Shown piece after piece: positions 13,835 to 21,809 of a stretch of DNA of 64,000 nucleotides. The notes under the pieces were generated by a model. It was not told the DNA's origin. It did no database searches and saw only the letters and a program-made list of their open reading frames with translations. The DNA comes from Dorea_D hominis (GTDB taxonomy: Bacteria; Bacillota; Clostridia; Lachnospirales; Lachnospiraceae), in NCBI RefSeq assembly GCF_014287705.1, contig NZ_JACOOY010000001.1, positions 231,602 to 295,601 on the forward strand, read 5' to 3'. The stretch's first letter is position 1; each line of letters starts with the position of its first letter. The translations under genes and the position numbers were made by a program.

Positions 13835-14497
13835 ATGAAAACAGCTATACTTGTAGATGGCGGCTTTTATCGCAGGCGAGCTTACGCAGCATTTGGAGAT
13901 AAGCCACCGAAAGAACGAGCCGATGAACTTTGTAACTATTGCAGGAGACACTTGCACACTCACGGCGAATCAAATGAACTTTATAGAATATTTTATTATG
14001 ATTGCCCTCCTATGACGGCGCAAATATATCATCCATTAACAAAAAAGGCTGTCAATTTTGCAAAATCAGATACATATATCTGGGCAAATGATTTTTTCAA
14101 CGAATTAAAAAGAAAGCGAAAAGTTGCATTACGGATGGGAGAGCTTTCCGAGCAGAATGCTCATTATATATTAAAAAACAACGTACTTAATAAACTTATG
14201 CGCGGGGATATAGCTGTTTCTGATATAAAAGAATCCGATTTTCTTTTTGACGTTGAACAGAAAGGTGTTGATATGAGAATTGGATTGGATATTGCGTCAC
14301 TTTCTTATAAAAAGCAAGTCGATCAAATAGTTCTCATCTCTGGAGATAGCGATTTTGTATCAGCCGCCAAACTTGCACGTAGAGAAGGCATCGATTTTAT
14401 ACTTGATGCACTTCATACAAATATTAAGCCAAACCTATTCGAACACATCGATGGTTTGCGCACATGTGATAATGCATTTAAACCGAAAACAAAATAA
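13835..14497 (+). CDS. NYN-domain (PIN-like) ribonuclease
   Basis: A 220-residue protein starting MKTAILVDGGFYRRRAYAAF. It has the NYN/LabA-like set of acidic residues: VDGGF at residue 8, KGVDMRIGLDIASL near residue 147 and LISGDSDFVSAAKLARREG near residue 168. These aspartates form the metal site of PIN-like RNases. The rest is a helical insert with REHL-like basic patches. It is located between the Uma2 gene and the recombinase and follows a structured RNA leader, which might be its substrate or its switch. A phage-encoded RNase of this type could act in defence or in control of the lysogen. Confidence 0.8.
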   Translation: MKTAILVDGGFYRRRAYAAFGDKPPKERADELCNYCRRHLHTHGESNELYRIFYYDCPPMTAQIYHPLTKKAVNFAKSDTYIWANDFFNELKRKRKVALRMGELSEQNAHYILKNNVLNKLMRGDIAVSDIKESDFLFDVEQKGVDMRIGLDIASLSYKKQVDQIVLISGDSDFVSAAKLARREGIDFILDALHTNIKPNLFEHIDGLRTCDNAFKPKTK

Positions 14498-14681
14498 AAT
14501 AAGAAAACCGCCCCTGCTACCAACAGGAACGGTCTCTCGAATACTATACAGTGCCTAGGCACGATATAATAATCCCTGAACAAGAATATTATATCACATT
14601 TCCCCGGCACCGTGTAGGTGTTATTTTTGTACTCATTTTTAGTGCGACGTCGCACATATATACTAAGGAAAGGTGATACAT
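14498..14681 (+). promoter_or_regulatory. Recombinase control region with two perfect palindromes
   Basis: After a hairpin (14508-14532) this region contains GTGCCTAGGCAC, a perfect 12-base palindrome at 14551-14562; TATAAT at 14565-14570; GATATAATA at 14563-14571 with its exact inverted partner TATTATATC at 14587-14595; and GTGCGACGTCGCAC, a perfect 14-base palindrome at 14642-14655, 26 bases before the recombinase ATG. No good -35 box is seen 17 bases before TATAAT, so the promoter may need an activator. The palindromes are probably sites for dimeric regulators or for the recombinase itself. Confidence 0.5.
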
Positions 14682-16244
14682 ATGCAATATGAAGAATATC
14701 TTATCTATCTCCGGAAGTCCCGAAGTGATGCTTCTCTGGAAGCTATGGGCGTGGATGTCCTGGAACGGCATGAGCAGATCTTACTTGATCTTGCCAAACG
14801 AATGAACTTATCCATTGGCGGGATTTATCGTGAAGTCGTTTCCGGAGAGTCTATATCCGCGCGTCCGGAAATGCAGAAGCTTTTATCTGAAGTTGAATCC
14901 GGACGTTGGGAAGGTGTACTCGTAATGGAAGTGGAACGTCTGGCGAGAGGTGATACTGTCGATCAGGGAATTGTTCAAAGAGCTTTCCAATATTCCGGAA
15001 CGAAGATCATCACTCCAACAAAGACCTATAATCCAAATAATGAATTTGACGAAGAATACTTTGAGTTCGGACTCTTCATGAGCCGGAGGGAATACAAGAC
15101 AATCCGCCGCCGGATGCGCGCCGGTGTGACTGCTGCCGTGAAGGAAGGAAAATGGCCGTTCAATCAGGCACCCTACGGCTGGCAGCGCGTGAAGCTCGAA
15201 CATGGGCGTGGATGGGTTCTCGCTCCGGATCCGGACGAAGCTCCGGTCGTGAAACTTATCTTCCAGCTCTATACCGGTCCCGATCGCATCGGAATTACCC
15301 ACATCTGCAGATATCTGGACAACCGGGGAATCAAGCCAAGGAACGGAGATACCTGGCTGGAATGCAGCGTCATGGGAATCTTAAGGAACATTGTCAATGA
15401 TCAGCGAGTCGGCATTGGGCGAAGAAAGGTTATAAAGCAGGTCCAGAACGGTTCTGTCAGTAAGGTGCGTCCTCACAGTGATTACGATTTCACTGCTCCA
15501 GGACTGCAGCCACGATTGATTGATCATGATGTATTTCTGGAAGCGCAGGAGTATCTCGCCAGGAACTCTCACAAGCTGCCGGAGTCTTACGGCATAAAGA
15601 ATCCTCTTGCCGGAATCCTGGTCTGCTCCTGCTGCGGAAAGAAAATGCAGAGAAGACCGGCTTCCAGGGACGGCTCTTCCGGAAGATGTCCATATGACGT
15701 TTTAATGTGCAATACCAGAGGCTGTCCCACCATCGGCTCAACGCTTGAGCTGGTAGAGCGTGAACTCATACAGGCACTATCCGACTGGGTAGCTGGATAC
15801 CAGTTAGATCCAACTCTGGAAGTTGAGAACAAAGTTCCGGAAAAAGAACAGCTTCTCTCTTCTGCTGTCAGCAACCATGATTTATTATTAAAGCAAAATG
15901 GAAACTTATACGATCTGTTGGAACAGGGAGTCTACACCACCGAGATCTTTCTGGAGCGTTCACACGAATTGCAGAAACGTATCAAAGAATCGGAAGCACA
16001 TATAGAAATTCTAAAAAAAGATCTGGAATATGAAAAAGAGAAAATAGCAAACATAGAGAACTTCATCCCTTCCTGCAAGGAACTTCTCTCCTGCTACTGG
16101 GACTTATCCGTCCAGGACCGGAACAAAGCTCTGAAAATGCTCCTGGAAAGTGTCGAATACACGAAAACGAAGCGAAATCGTAAGGGAGATAAGGATAATC
16201 CTACTTTTACACTGAATTTAAAGCCCCGAATCCCGCGTATTTAG
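14682..16244 (+). CDS. Large serine recombinase (prophage integrase/excisionase)
   Basis: A 520-residue protein with all parts of a large serine integrase: catalytic domain with YLRKSRSD (nucleophile serine), SGESISARPEMQ and VMEVERLARGD; recombinase domain with APYGWQR ... GITHICRYLDNRGI; zinc ribbon with VCSCCGKKM and MCNTRGC; and a coiled coil around residues 395-470. ATG at 14682 has AAAGG 8 bases upstream; the GTG at 14673 lies on that site. The stop lies within the terminator next to the host junction, so the gene is at the very end of the prophage. It would both insert and, with a directionality factor, excise the element from cotJC. Confidence 0.93.
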   Translation: MQYEEYLIYLRKSRSDASLEAMGVDVLERHEQILLDLAKRMNLSIGGIYREVVSGESISARPEMQKLLSEVESGRWEGVLVMEVERLARGDTVDQGIVQRAFQYSGTKIITPTKTYNPNNEFDEEYFEFGLFMSRREYKTIRRRMRAGVTAAVKEGKWPFNQAPYGWQRVKLEHGRGWVLAPDPDEAPVVKLIFQLYTGPDRIGITHICRYLDNRGIKPRNGDTWLECSVMGILRNIVNDQRVGIGRRKVIKQVQNGSVSKVRPHSDYDFTAPGLQPRLIDHDVFLEAQEYLARNSHKLPESYGIKNPLAGILVCSCCGKKMQRRPASRDGSSGRCPYDVLMCNTRGCPTIGSTLELVERELIQALSDWVAGYQLDPTLEVENKVPEKEQLLSSAVSNHDLLLKQNGNLYDLLEQGVYTTEIFLERSHELQKRIKESEAHIEILKKDLEYEKEKIANIENFIPSCKELLSCYWDLSVQDRNKALKMLLESVEYTKTKRNRKGDKDNPTFTLNLKPRIPRI

Positions 16245-16253
16245 GGGCTTTTT
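16221..16253 (+). terminator. Terminator of the recombinase gene
   Basis: AAGCCCC at 16221-16227 pairs with GGGGCTT at 16244-16250, followed by a T run. The hairpin contains the recombinase stop codon. Confidence 0.75.
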
Positions 16254-16257
16254 CATT

Positions 16258-16285
16258 AGCGACAACATTTATGGGCGCAAGAACT
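16258..16285. other. Right attachment junction (attR) within cotJC
   Basis: The recombinase gene ends at 16244, and from about 16278-16281 onward the DNA is in frame for CotJC (Q-E-L-A-H-L-E). The residue before E-L in CotJC proteins is normally E, and here it is Q, so the crossover is probably within a few bases of 16278. Large serine recombinases use short imperfect palindromes with a two-base core. The matching left end is outside the window, so the exact core cannot be fixed. Confidence 0.6.
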
Positions 16286-16709
16286 GGCTCACTTAGAAAT
16301 CGTCTGTGCTATTGTTTATCAACTTACAAAAAATATGACAATGGAAGAATTAGAAAAATCCGGTTTTGATAAATATTATGTAGATCATACGCTTGCACTC
16401 TGGCCACAGTCTGCCGGCGGTGTTCCTTGGAGCGCCACTACTTTCCAGTCCAAAGGTGATCCCATCACCGATTTAAGCGAAGATATGGCTGCGGAGCAAA
16501 AAGCACGTACAACCTACGATAACATTCTGCGCCTTGTCAAAGATCCGGAAGTCTGCGAACCAATCCGTTTCCTGCGTGAACGCGAAATCGCACACTATCA
16601 ACGTTTCGGTGAAAGTCTGCGCATCGTACAGGATCATCTGGACAGTAAAAACTTCTATGCGTTTAACCCGGAATTTGACCTCCGGGCATGTTTCAAAAAC
16701 AAAAACTAA
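16281..16709 (+). pseudogene. cotJC: cotJC 3-prime part, split by the prophage (spore coat Mn-catalase-like protein)
   Basis: From GAA at 16281 the frame reads ELAHLEIVCAIVYQLT, then DKYYVDHTLALWPQSAGGVPWSA, GDPITDLSEDMAAEQKAR and FLREREIAHYQRFGE, closely following B. subtilis CotJC over its C-terminal two thirds. ELAH and the later R-E-I-A-H are the paired E-x-x-H metal-binding motifs of manganese catalases. The 5-prime part should be at the far (left) end of the prophage, outside the window. An ATG at 16335 lies inside the domain and would not give a working protein. Excision would restore the gene, as for the skin element in sigK. Confidence 0.85.
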
Positions 16710-16713
16710 ACAG

Positions 16714-16750
16714 AAAAAGGATTCCCGGAAAAATTCCGGAAATCCTTTTT
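16714..16750. terminator. Bidirectional terminator
   Basis: AAAAAGGATT ... AATCCTTTTT with inner CCGGAA/TTCCGG pairing forms a long hairpin with A and T runs on both sides, between the converging cotJC fragment and the zinc-ribbon membrane protein gene. Confidence 0.8.
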
Positions 16751-16751
16751 A

Positions 16752-17216
16752 TTATTTCAATAGCATATATACAATTACTGCTGCTACAACTACGATTGCA
16801 ATTCCAAGAATGATTACAGGCGCTTTGGAAAGCTTCTCTTCTTCCTCATAAACATCATCGTAATCATAATCTTCTTCTACTCTTGCAGTTTTTTTCTTTT
16901 TCTTTCTGCCATCTTCTACTGCTAACAGTTCATCATATGCTTTGCGCATCTCATCTTCACGTTTCTTACGAACGCTCTTTGGTGGAATATTCGAATACTT
17001 CTGTTCCTGCTCTTCCTCTTCCTGACGCTGCATAGATGCTTCCTTAATAGATCTGTGCAATGTTTCCTGCGTTGCCGGTTCTCTTCTTTCCGGAGCATGC
17101 TTCTGTTCTTTCCTGTTCTGTGGTACTTTGAACTTCTTCTTGCAATTATAACATAACAGGTAATTTGGATCTTTTTTACCCGGCCGGAGCTGTTGGCCGC
17201 AAATCGGACACTTCAT
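16752..17216 (-). CDS. Zinc-ribbon membrane protein
   Basis: A 154-residue protein from MKCPICGQQLRPG (ATG 17216, AGGAGG 12 bases upstream). It has an N-terminal CPIC ... CYNC zinc ribbon (residues about 3-30), a highly charged coiled region with many E, K and Q residues, an acidic patch (DYDYDDVYEEEE), and one C-terminal transmembrane helix (APVIILGIAIVVVAAVIVYM). The bulk should face the cytoplasm. No specific function is known; such proteins are common in Lachnospiraceae. Confidence 0.7.
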   Translation of the reverse strand: MKCPICGQQLRPGKKDPNYLLCYNCKKKFKVPQNRKEQKHAPERREPATQETLHRSIKEASMQRQEEEEQEQKYSNIPPKSVRKKREDEMRKAYDELLAVEDGRKKKKKTARVEEDYDYDDVYEEEEKLSKAPVIILGIAIVVVAAVIVYMLLK

Positions 17217-17310
17217 TGGTATATTTTGCCTCCTCATATCGTAATCTACTTAGCATTATACTACAAATCACAGAAAATGGCAAAAACATTTCTCTTACTG
17301 TGTATTTTAC

Positions 17311-18585
17311 TTATTGTGTGCTTTTTCCAAGTGTAACTTTCACGGTACGCTCTTTATAACTTCCATTTGAATTTGGAACCTGGATCGTCACTTTAACTTT
17401 CTCGCCAACTTTGTAATACTGCAGTTCTTCTTTTAATGCAGACATACTGTCCACTGTTGTTCCTTCCAGTTCTGTGATTACGCATCCCTTTGTGATCCCT
17501 GCATTTTTTGCTCCTCCGCCAGAGATAACATTAGATACATACACACCTGTTGGCATATTATACATCTGCGAACTGTCGGAAGTCACATCCACGCCTTCAA
17601 TTCCCAGATATCCCTGCTTGCCTTCTGCTACTTTTGTTTTTGTCTTCTGATTCATCAGATTTTTAATTACATCACTTGCGCTGGAAATTGGGATCGCATA
17701 TCCCATGCCTTCTACTGCATCTGTCGCGACCTTAGCAGTATTAATACCAATCACTTCACCCTTTGCATTCAGAAGTGCGCCACCACTGTTACCCGGATTA
17801 ATTGCTGCATCTGTCTGGATAAGTTTGCCACTAACTCCATCCAGTGTACGTCCGGTTGCTGATACAATACCTGTTGTCACAGACTGACCGTAACCAAGTG
17901 CGTTACCAATTGCAATAGCCGTCTCTCCGACCTGCACTTTTTCTGAATCTGCAAGCGTTGCAACTTTAATTTTATTTAATGTAGAATCTTTGATATCACT
18001 GAGCTTTACAGCGATAACTGCAAGGTCTCTGGAAGAATCTGTTCCCTTTACCTGTGCTTCCACACTCTTATTGTCAACAAAAGAAACTGTCAGCGTTTTA
18101 TTACTTTCCACTACATGGTTGTTCGTTGCAATTAGAAGTTCTGAATCTGTCTGGGAAATAATAATACCAGAGCCTACACTCTTGCTTTCCTGCTCCTGCA
18201 CTCCACCAAAGAAATTCTGGACCTGCTGTACACTTAAATTGGTAATTGATACAACCGATGGCATTACATTACTTGCAACTTTGGAAATATCTGAGCTTGT
18301 TGAACTACTGTCTGAACTTGTTGTAATCTTTGCACTGTTTACAGTTGCAACTTCTTTTGTCTTACTGCCTGATGTGCCGAAAACCTTGCTACCCACAAGA
18401 TTACTTGTCTGAAAAGCCGCACTTGCTGCCACACCAAATGCCAGTCCGAAACATACTGCTTTTACCCAATGTGATGTTTTCTTTTTCGGTGGTTTCTCAT
18501 CCTGCGGCTGATACTGATAACCTCCCTGTCCATTTTGATTCTGATCGTCCTGATCCGGTGTATAATAAGTATATTGATTTTCCAT
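17311..18585 (-). CDS. htrA: HtrA-family membrane-anchored serine protease
   Basis: A 424-residue protein with a Q/N/P-rich cytoplasmic head, one membrane helix (residues 40-60), a serine-rich linker, and a trypsin-like domain with the triad: H in ATNNHVVES (near residue 155), D in SRDLAVIAV and S in NPGNSGGALL (near residue 265). A PDZ domain follows (GYLGIEGVDV to the C-terminus). HtrA proteases degrade or refold damaged proteins at the outer face of the membrane. Two copies of GTTTAAAC upstream may be regulatory sites. Confidence 0.95.
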   Translation of the reverse strand: MENQYTYYTPDQDDQNQNGQGGYQYQPQDEKPPKKKTSHWVKAVCFGLAFGVAASAAFQTSNLVGSKVFGTSGSKTKEVATVNSAKITTSSDSSSTSSDISKVASNVMPSVVSITNLSVQQVQNFFGGVQEQESKSVGSGIIISQTDSELLIATNNHVVESNKTLTVSFVDNKSVEAQVKGTDSSRDLAVIAVKLSDIKDSTLNKIKVATLADSEKVQVGETAIAIGNALGYGQSVTTGIVSATGRTLDGVSGKLIQTDAAINPGNSGGALLNAKGEVIGINTAKVATDAVEGMGYAIPISSASDVIKNLMNQKTKTKVAEGKQGYLGIEGVDVTSDSSQMYNMPTGVYVSNVISGGGAKNAGITKGCVITELEGTTVDSMSALKEELQYYKVGEKVKVTIQVPNSNGSYKERTVKVTLGKSTQ

Positions 18586-18641
18586 AAATCATTACTCCTT
18601 TCACTACTTCGTTTATACTAAGTAGTCTAATCTATAATTGT

Positions 18642-18671
18642 GTTTAAACTGTGATAAAACTATGTTTAAAC
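18642..18671. promoter_or_regulatory. Paired GTTTAAAC palindromes upstream of htrA
   Basis: Two identical 8-base palindromes GTTTAAAC (within TGTTTAAAC direct repeats) at 18642-18649 and 18664-18671 are 22 bases apart, two helical turns, about 60-85 bases before the htrA start. In other Firmicutes htrA is under a cell-envelope-stress two-component system, so a response-regulator site is possible. Confidence 0.3.
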
Positions 18672-18672
18672 C

Positions 18673-19005
18673 TTAAAAAACAACCTGGATCAAAAACATA
18701 TATAATGCCGTACCAACACCAATACTTAACAGGTTATTACGTTTCCATACATGAAGTCCTGCCGTCACTGCCACAGCAAGAAATTCTGGTATGCCATGTG
18801 GCGATACAAAAACTGGTGTATTCTTTAGGCAGTAAACTACTAACATCCCGATCACCGCCGGAGTCAGTACTTTTCCCAGATACTGGATCACTGGCGGTAT
18901 TTCTTTTCCTTCTGGAAACAAGAGAAACGGAAATACTCTTGTTCCAAAAGTTGTCAATGCAACTGCCAGAATAATAATTGCTGATAACGCTGCATTTACT
19001 GGCAT
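18673..19005 (-). CDS. azlD: AzlD-family branched-chain amino acid exporter small subunit
   Basis: A 110-residue protein of four hydrophobic segments with TFGTRVFPFLLFPEGKEIPPVIQYLGKVLTPAVIGMLVVYCLKN as the AzlD core. With AzlC it forms a bipartite exporter for branched-chain amino acids and analogues. Its start overlaps the azlC stop by 10 bases, so the two are translated together. It has the usual family length. Confidence 0.9.
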   Translation of the reverse strand: MPVNAALSAIIILAVALTTFGTRVFPFLLFPEGKEIPPVIQYLGKVLTPAVIGMLVVYCLKNTPVFVSPHGIPEFLAVAVTAGLHVWKRNNLLSIGVGTALYMFLIQVVF

Positions 19006-19703
19006 GACAGGTTCACCTCCTTCTGAAGCTGTTTTTTCGATACAAATAAAATCATTACAATTAATAACATGGATGGCAGTACAAATCTGGATGCCCCGAA
19101 AATCTGCAATCCAATAAATGCTGCTGCCACTCCGATAATTTCCGGAATCCGGTTCTTTTTATCCAGCCACTGTTCAATAAAAATGACAACAAACAATGCC
19201 GTCATTGCAAAATCAATTCCCTCTGAATTAAATGGCAGTACACTTCCCGCCACTGCACCAATGATTGAACCAGCTACCCAGTACACCTGATCCAGTGAAG
19301 CAATCGCAAACAGGAATTTTCCTTCATCAATGCCTTCCGGAATCTTCGTCGTACACAAAAGGGAATATGTTTCATCTGTCAGGCTGAAAATCATATACCA
19401 TTTTTTCTTTCCCATACCATTAAATCGTTCCAATAAGGAAATTCCGTAAAAAACATGACGGATGTTAACCATTAATGTCATAAAGACAACCTGGAAAATT
19501 GATATTCCGGGAACAAAAAAATTCACAGCAAGATACTGTCCGGAACCTGCATATACAAGAATACTCATAAGCGCAGCCCATAAAAATGAATATCCCTTTT
19601 CTGCAAACATAACTCCGAATGCTACTCCGATAAATATATATCCGGTCAAAACCGGAATCGTATATGGGAATGCTTTTTTGTATGCCTCTCTGTATCCTTT
19701 CAT
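18996..19703 (-). CDS. azlC: AzlC-family branched-chain amino acid exporter large subunit
   Basis: A 235-residue polytopic membrane protein beginning MKGYREAYKKAFPYTIPVL, with GVAFGVMFAEKGYSF and LVYAGSGQYLAVNFF, the typical AzlC first repeat, then MVNIRHVFYGISLLERF and SLTDETYSLL. It partners with AzlD in exporting branched-chain amino acids. The ATG at 19703 lies 11 bases after AGGAG. The frame extends 39 codons further upstream, but that segment lacks family features and a ribosome site. Confidence 0.9.
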   Translation of the reverse strand: MKGYREAYKKAFPYTIPVLTGYIFIGVAFGVMFAEKGYSFLWAALMSILVYAGSGQYLAVNFFVPGISIFQVVFMTLMVNIRHVFYGISLLERFNGMGKKKWYMIFSLTDETYSLLCTTKIPEGIDEGKFLFAIASLDQVYWVAGSIIGAVAGSVLPFNSEGIDFAMTALFVVIFIEQWLDKKNRIPEIIGVAAAFIGLQIFGASRFVLPSMLLIVMILFVSKKQLQKEVNLSCQ

Positions 19704-19802
19704 CTTATTGCTCGCTCCTTTTTTCATCTTATGTATCCAAATGCCGTTTTCTTCGTTGTATAGACACAGGTAAACTTCCGGCACTGTAATGCTATACATA
19801 AA

Positions 19803-19832
19803 AGCCAGATCCTTTTGCAAAGATCTGGCTTC
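19803..19832 (-). terminator. Terminator downstream of the 208-residue hypothetical gene
   Basis: On the minus strand AGCCAGATC pairs with GATCTGGCT across a short loop and is followed by TTTTAT. It ends the upstream transcript before azlC. Confidence 0.7.
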
Positions 19833-19842
19833 TCGCTCTCTA

Positions 19843-20469
19843 TCAAGAATGATTCAGTGCTTTCTGTAACTCCTTTACCGATTCCGCAAGTAATGCATCC
19901 GACTTCAGTGCCGTCTGATACTGTCGGCGGCTCTTTTCAAGCAGTGCTTTCACATCATGTTGTCCGGCAAGCAATTTTATATGGTCAATCTCCTGCCTAT
20001 CCAGTTGTTTCACCCTGACCTGGAAATTCTTTCCATCCTTTTCCGTAATATACAAGGTTCCTACTCCCGGAAGCTCTGTATAGACCTGCTTAATCTTCAT
20101 CCGGTACATTACAAATGCTACATATGTATCTGCATATTCTCCATCTTTTATATAAATCTGGAGATGATTGTATGTTTCTACAAAGTCCGTCTTCTCTGCT
20201 ATACATCTGTAATAATCTCTTACCGCCTGTCTTAATTCCGGCGATCTATTCTTACGCAGAGGATTCAGTTGTTCAACTTTACATCCCATATTTCTTGTTC
20301 TGCGCTTTTCTCTTACTATCTTTTGTGCTTTCTTCTGTGTGTTATCTCCCGTAAGTCCGATTCCGGTGCTCAACAAGATCAGGATAAAAAATAAGAAAAG
20401 CAGGCATCTTCTGCTTTTTCTCTTCTGAATATTCCTGTCTGTGAAGCCCGCTCCTAACGCACCTTTCAT
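19843..20469 (-). CDS. Hypothetical single-pass membrane protein
   Basis: A 208-residue protein with a basic head (QKRKSRRC), one transmembrane helix (LLFLFFILILLSTGIGL, about residues 23-40), and an extracellular domain of about 165 residues with RQAVRDYYRCIAEKTDFVETYN and later YTELPGVGTLYITEKDGKNF. The alternation of a helix with long strands hints at an NTF2-like fold, but I cannot name a family. GGAGG lies 7 bases before the ATG. It lies next to the tRNA-Arg gene. Confidence 0.65.
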   Translation of the reverse strand: MKGALGAGFTDRNIQKRKSRRCLLFLFFILILLSTGIGLTGDNTQKKAQKIVREKRRTRNMGCKVEQLNPLRKNRSPELRQAVRDYYRCIAEKTDFVETYNHLQIYIKDGEYADTYVAFVMYRMKIKQVYTELPGVGTLYITEKDGKNFQVRVKQLDRQEIDHIKLLAGQHDVKALLEKSRRQYQTALKSDALLAESVKELQKALNHS

Positions 20470-20504
20470 AAGAGTACCTCCACATACTATGCACTTTTAA
20501 AATA

Positions 20505-20576
20505 CACACCCGGGCGGATTCGAACCGCCGCTCCCGCCTCCGGAGGGCGGTGCTCTATCCCCTGAGCTACGGGTGC
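20505..20576 (-). tRNA. tRNA-Arg (anticodon CCG)
   Basis: The minus strand gives a complete 72-base cloverleaf: acceptor GCACCCG/CGGGTGT, D arm GCTC/GAGC, anticodon stem CCGCC/GGCGG with loop CTCCGGA (anticodon CCG), and T arm GGCGG-TTCGAAT-CCGCC. The discriminator base is G. CCA is not encoded. CCG reads the arginine codon CGG. Confidence 0.95.
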
Positions 20577-20769
20577 ATGACAATTTTCTTCAAACTGCAT
20601 TATTTATACTACCATATTTTTCTTTTAAAGTAAAGGAAATGCTATAGACATTTCGTACATTTCCTTTACTTTATTATTTCTACTTTTCCTGATTCTTTTT
20701 ACAATCTCAACAACTAATAAATGTTTTTTTACAGCCAATTTATACATTGGATTCTTTTATGCCTTCATA

Positions 20770-21642
20770 TCAGCATATTGCAAGCCGGTCCTCTATTCTG
20801 TCATAATAATAGGCATGATTTTCAAGAATTTCTTCCGGCAGTACACAGGCTGCATTAATGCTTGCAACCATTTCGTTCAGATTCATGCAGTCATCGGTCT
20901 CCTTTTCGGGAACAATGATCACTTCATGCACACTGCTTGGCAAGACGTAAAAGTTTTCCTTCAGATATGTACCAATCTGATTTAAACATCCTGGATATAT
21001 CATAGTTGCTGCCCCGAAACTTTTCTTTTCATTCGTCAGTACATACATTCTTGCAGCTTTATCTACAGCAATTCCTTCTTCGGAAAGCACATTCTGTATT
21101 GAATGAAATCTTGCCGGAAGGTGTTTTTTCATATTCATCATTGCAATTGCAAGAAGTTCCTTTTCATCTACGTTCCATTTTTCCATTGTTTCATTGCTGA
21201 TCTGCATGGAAGCCATGCCGTCTTTGGTTATCTCTAAAAGTATGTAGAAAATAATCTCCAGATCCAGAATCGGCACATGTGGAATTTCTTTCAAAAATTC
21301 TTCATTCCTACTTCTCTGGACAAGCCTGAATACGATCTTATTCTTTATCTTTTCATAATTAAAAATCTCCGGCTCTTCCCATGACTGATCAAATTTCACT
21401 TTTTCATATACATTTAGAACTTCTTTTGCCAGCTCATCTACCTGGCTTCCAGACCGGTACTGTTCATAATAACCTTCCAGATAAATCGTCGGCGAAACAT
21501 TCACACGCTGTTCTGAAATCACCAGACCGCTCCGGATGATTCCATTATTCTTTTTATTGTTGCATAATTCGACAGACAAAAGACATCCTGCCATTTCTTT
21601 CACACTTTTTTCCAATGCCTCAGTAAATTGATGATAAGTCAT
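20770..21642 (-). CDS. DUF5688-like protein
   Basis: A 290-residue soluble protein beginning MTYHQFTEALEKSVKEM and ending YYDRIEDRLAIC. It shows NNKKNNGIIRSGLVI near residue 30, SPTIYLEGYYEQYRSG near residue 50, and IYPGCLNQIGTYLKENFYVLPSSVHEVIIVP near residue 215. This pattern occurs in many Lachnospiraceae proteins annotated DUF5688. Their function is unknown. The 190 bases between it and the tRNA are AT-rich and hold nothing that I recognise. Confidence 0.75.
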   Translation of the reverse strand: MTYHQFTEALEKSVKEMAGCLLSVELCNNKKNNGIIRSGLVISEQRVNVSPTIYLEGYYEQYRSGSQVDELAKEVLNVYEKVKFDQSWEEPEIFNYEKIKNKIVFRLVQRSRNEEFLKEIPHVPILDLEIIFYILLEITKDGMASMQISNETMEKWNVDEKELLAIAMMNMKKHLPARFHSIQNVLSEEGIAVDKAARMYVLTNEKKSFGAATMIYPGCLNQIGTYLKENFYVLPSSVHEVIIVPEKETDDCMNLNEMVASINAACVLPEEILENHAYYYDRIEDRLAIC

Positions 21643-21757
21643 ATTTCTCCTCTTTGGCCATTGTTGTAGTTATCTTCCGGAAATTGATGCGGGAAAATCC
21701 GCTTTTTACATCTTGTAGAAATTTAGAATAAATATTATGGTTTTATTATTATAAAAA

Positions 21758-21780
21758 AGCCTTGCAGAAAATGCAAGGCT
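21758..21780 (-). terminator. Terminator of efp
   Basis: AGCCTTGCA pairs with TGCAAGGCT across GAAAA. On the minus strand the stem is followed by six T residues. It lies about 30 bases after the efp stop codon. Confidence 0.9.
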
Positions 21781-21809
21781 TTTTTAATATTTCTTTTAAC
21801 TCGAAAAGA

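Noticed and set aside
14642..14681. A SigK- or SigE-type promoter next to the 14-base palindrome
   Set aside because: CATATATAC looks a little like the -10 box of these sigma factors, but the pattern is incomplete and no matching -35 box stands at the right distance.
14883..15302. A 139-codon minus-strand frame inside the recombinase gene
   Set aside because: Lies wholly within the conserved serine recombinase and has no ribosome site or recognisable domain.
19704..19820. N-terminal extension of AzlC or a T-box leader before azlCD
   Set aside because: The extension has no ribosome site and no AzlC features; the short upstream region has no T-box sequence or antiterminator that I can see.
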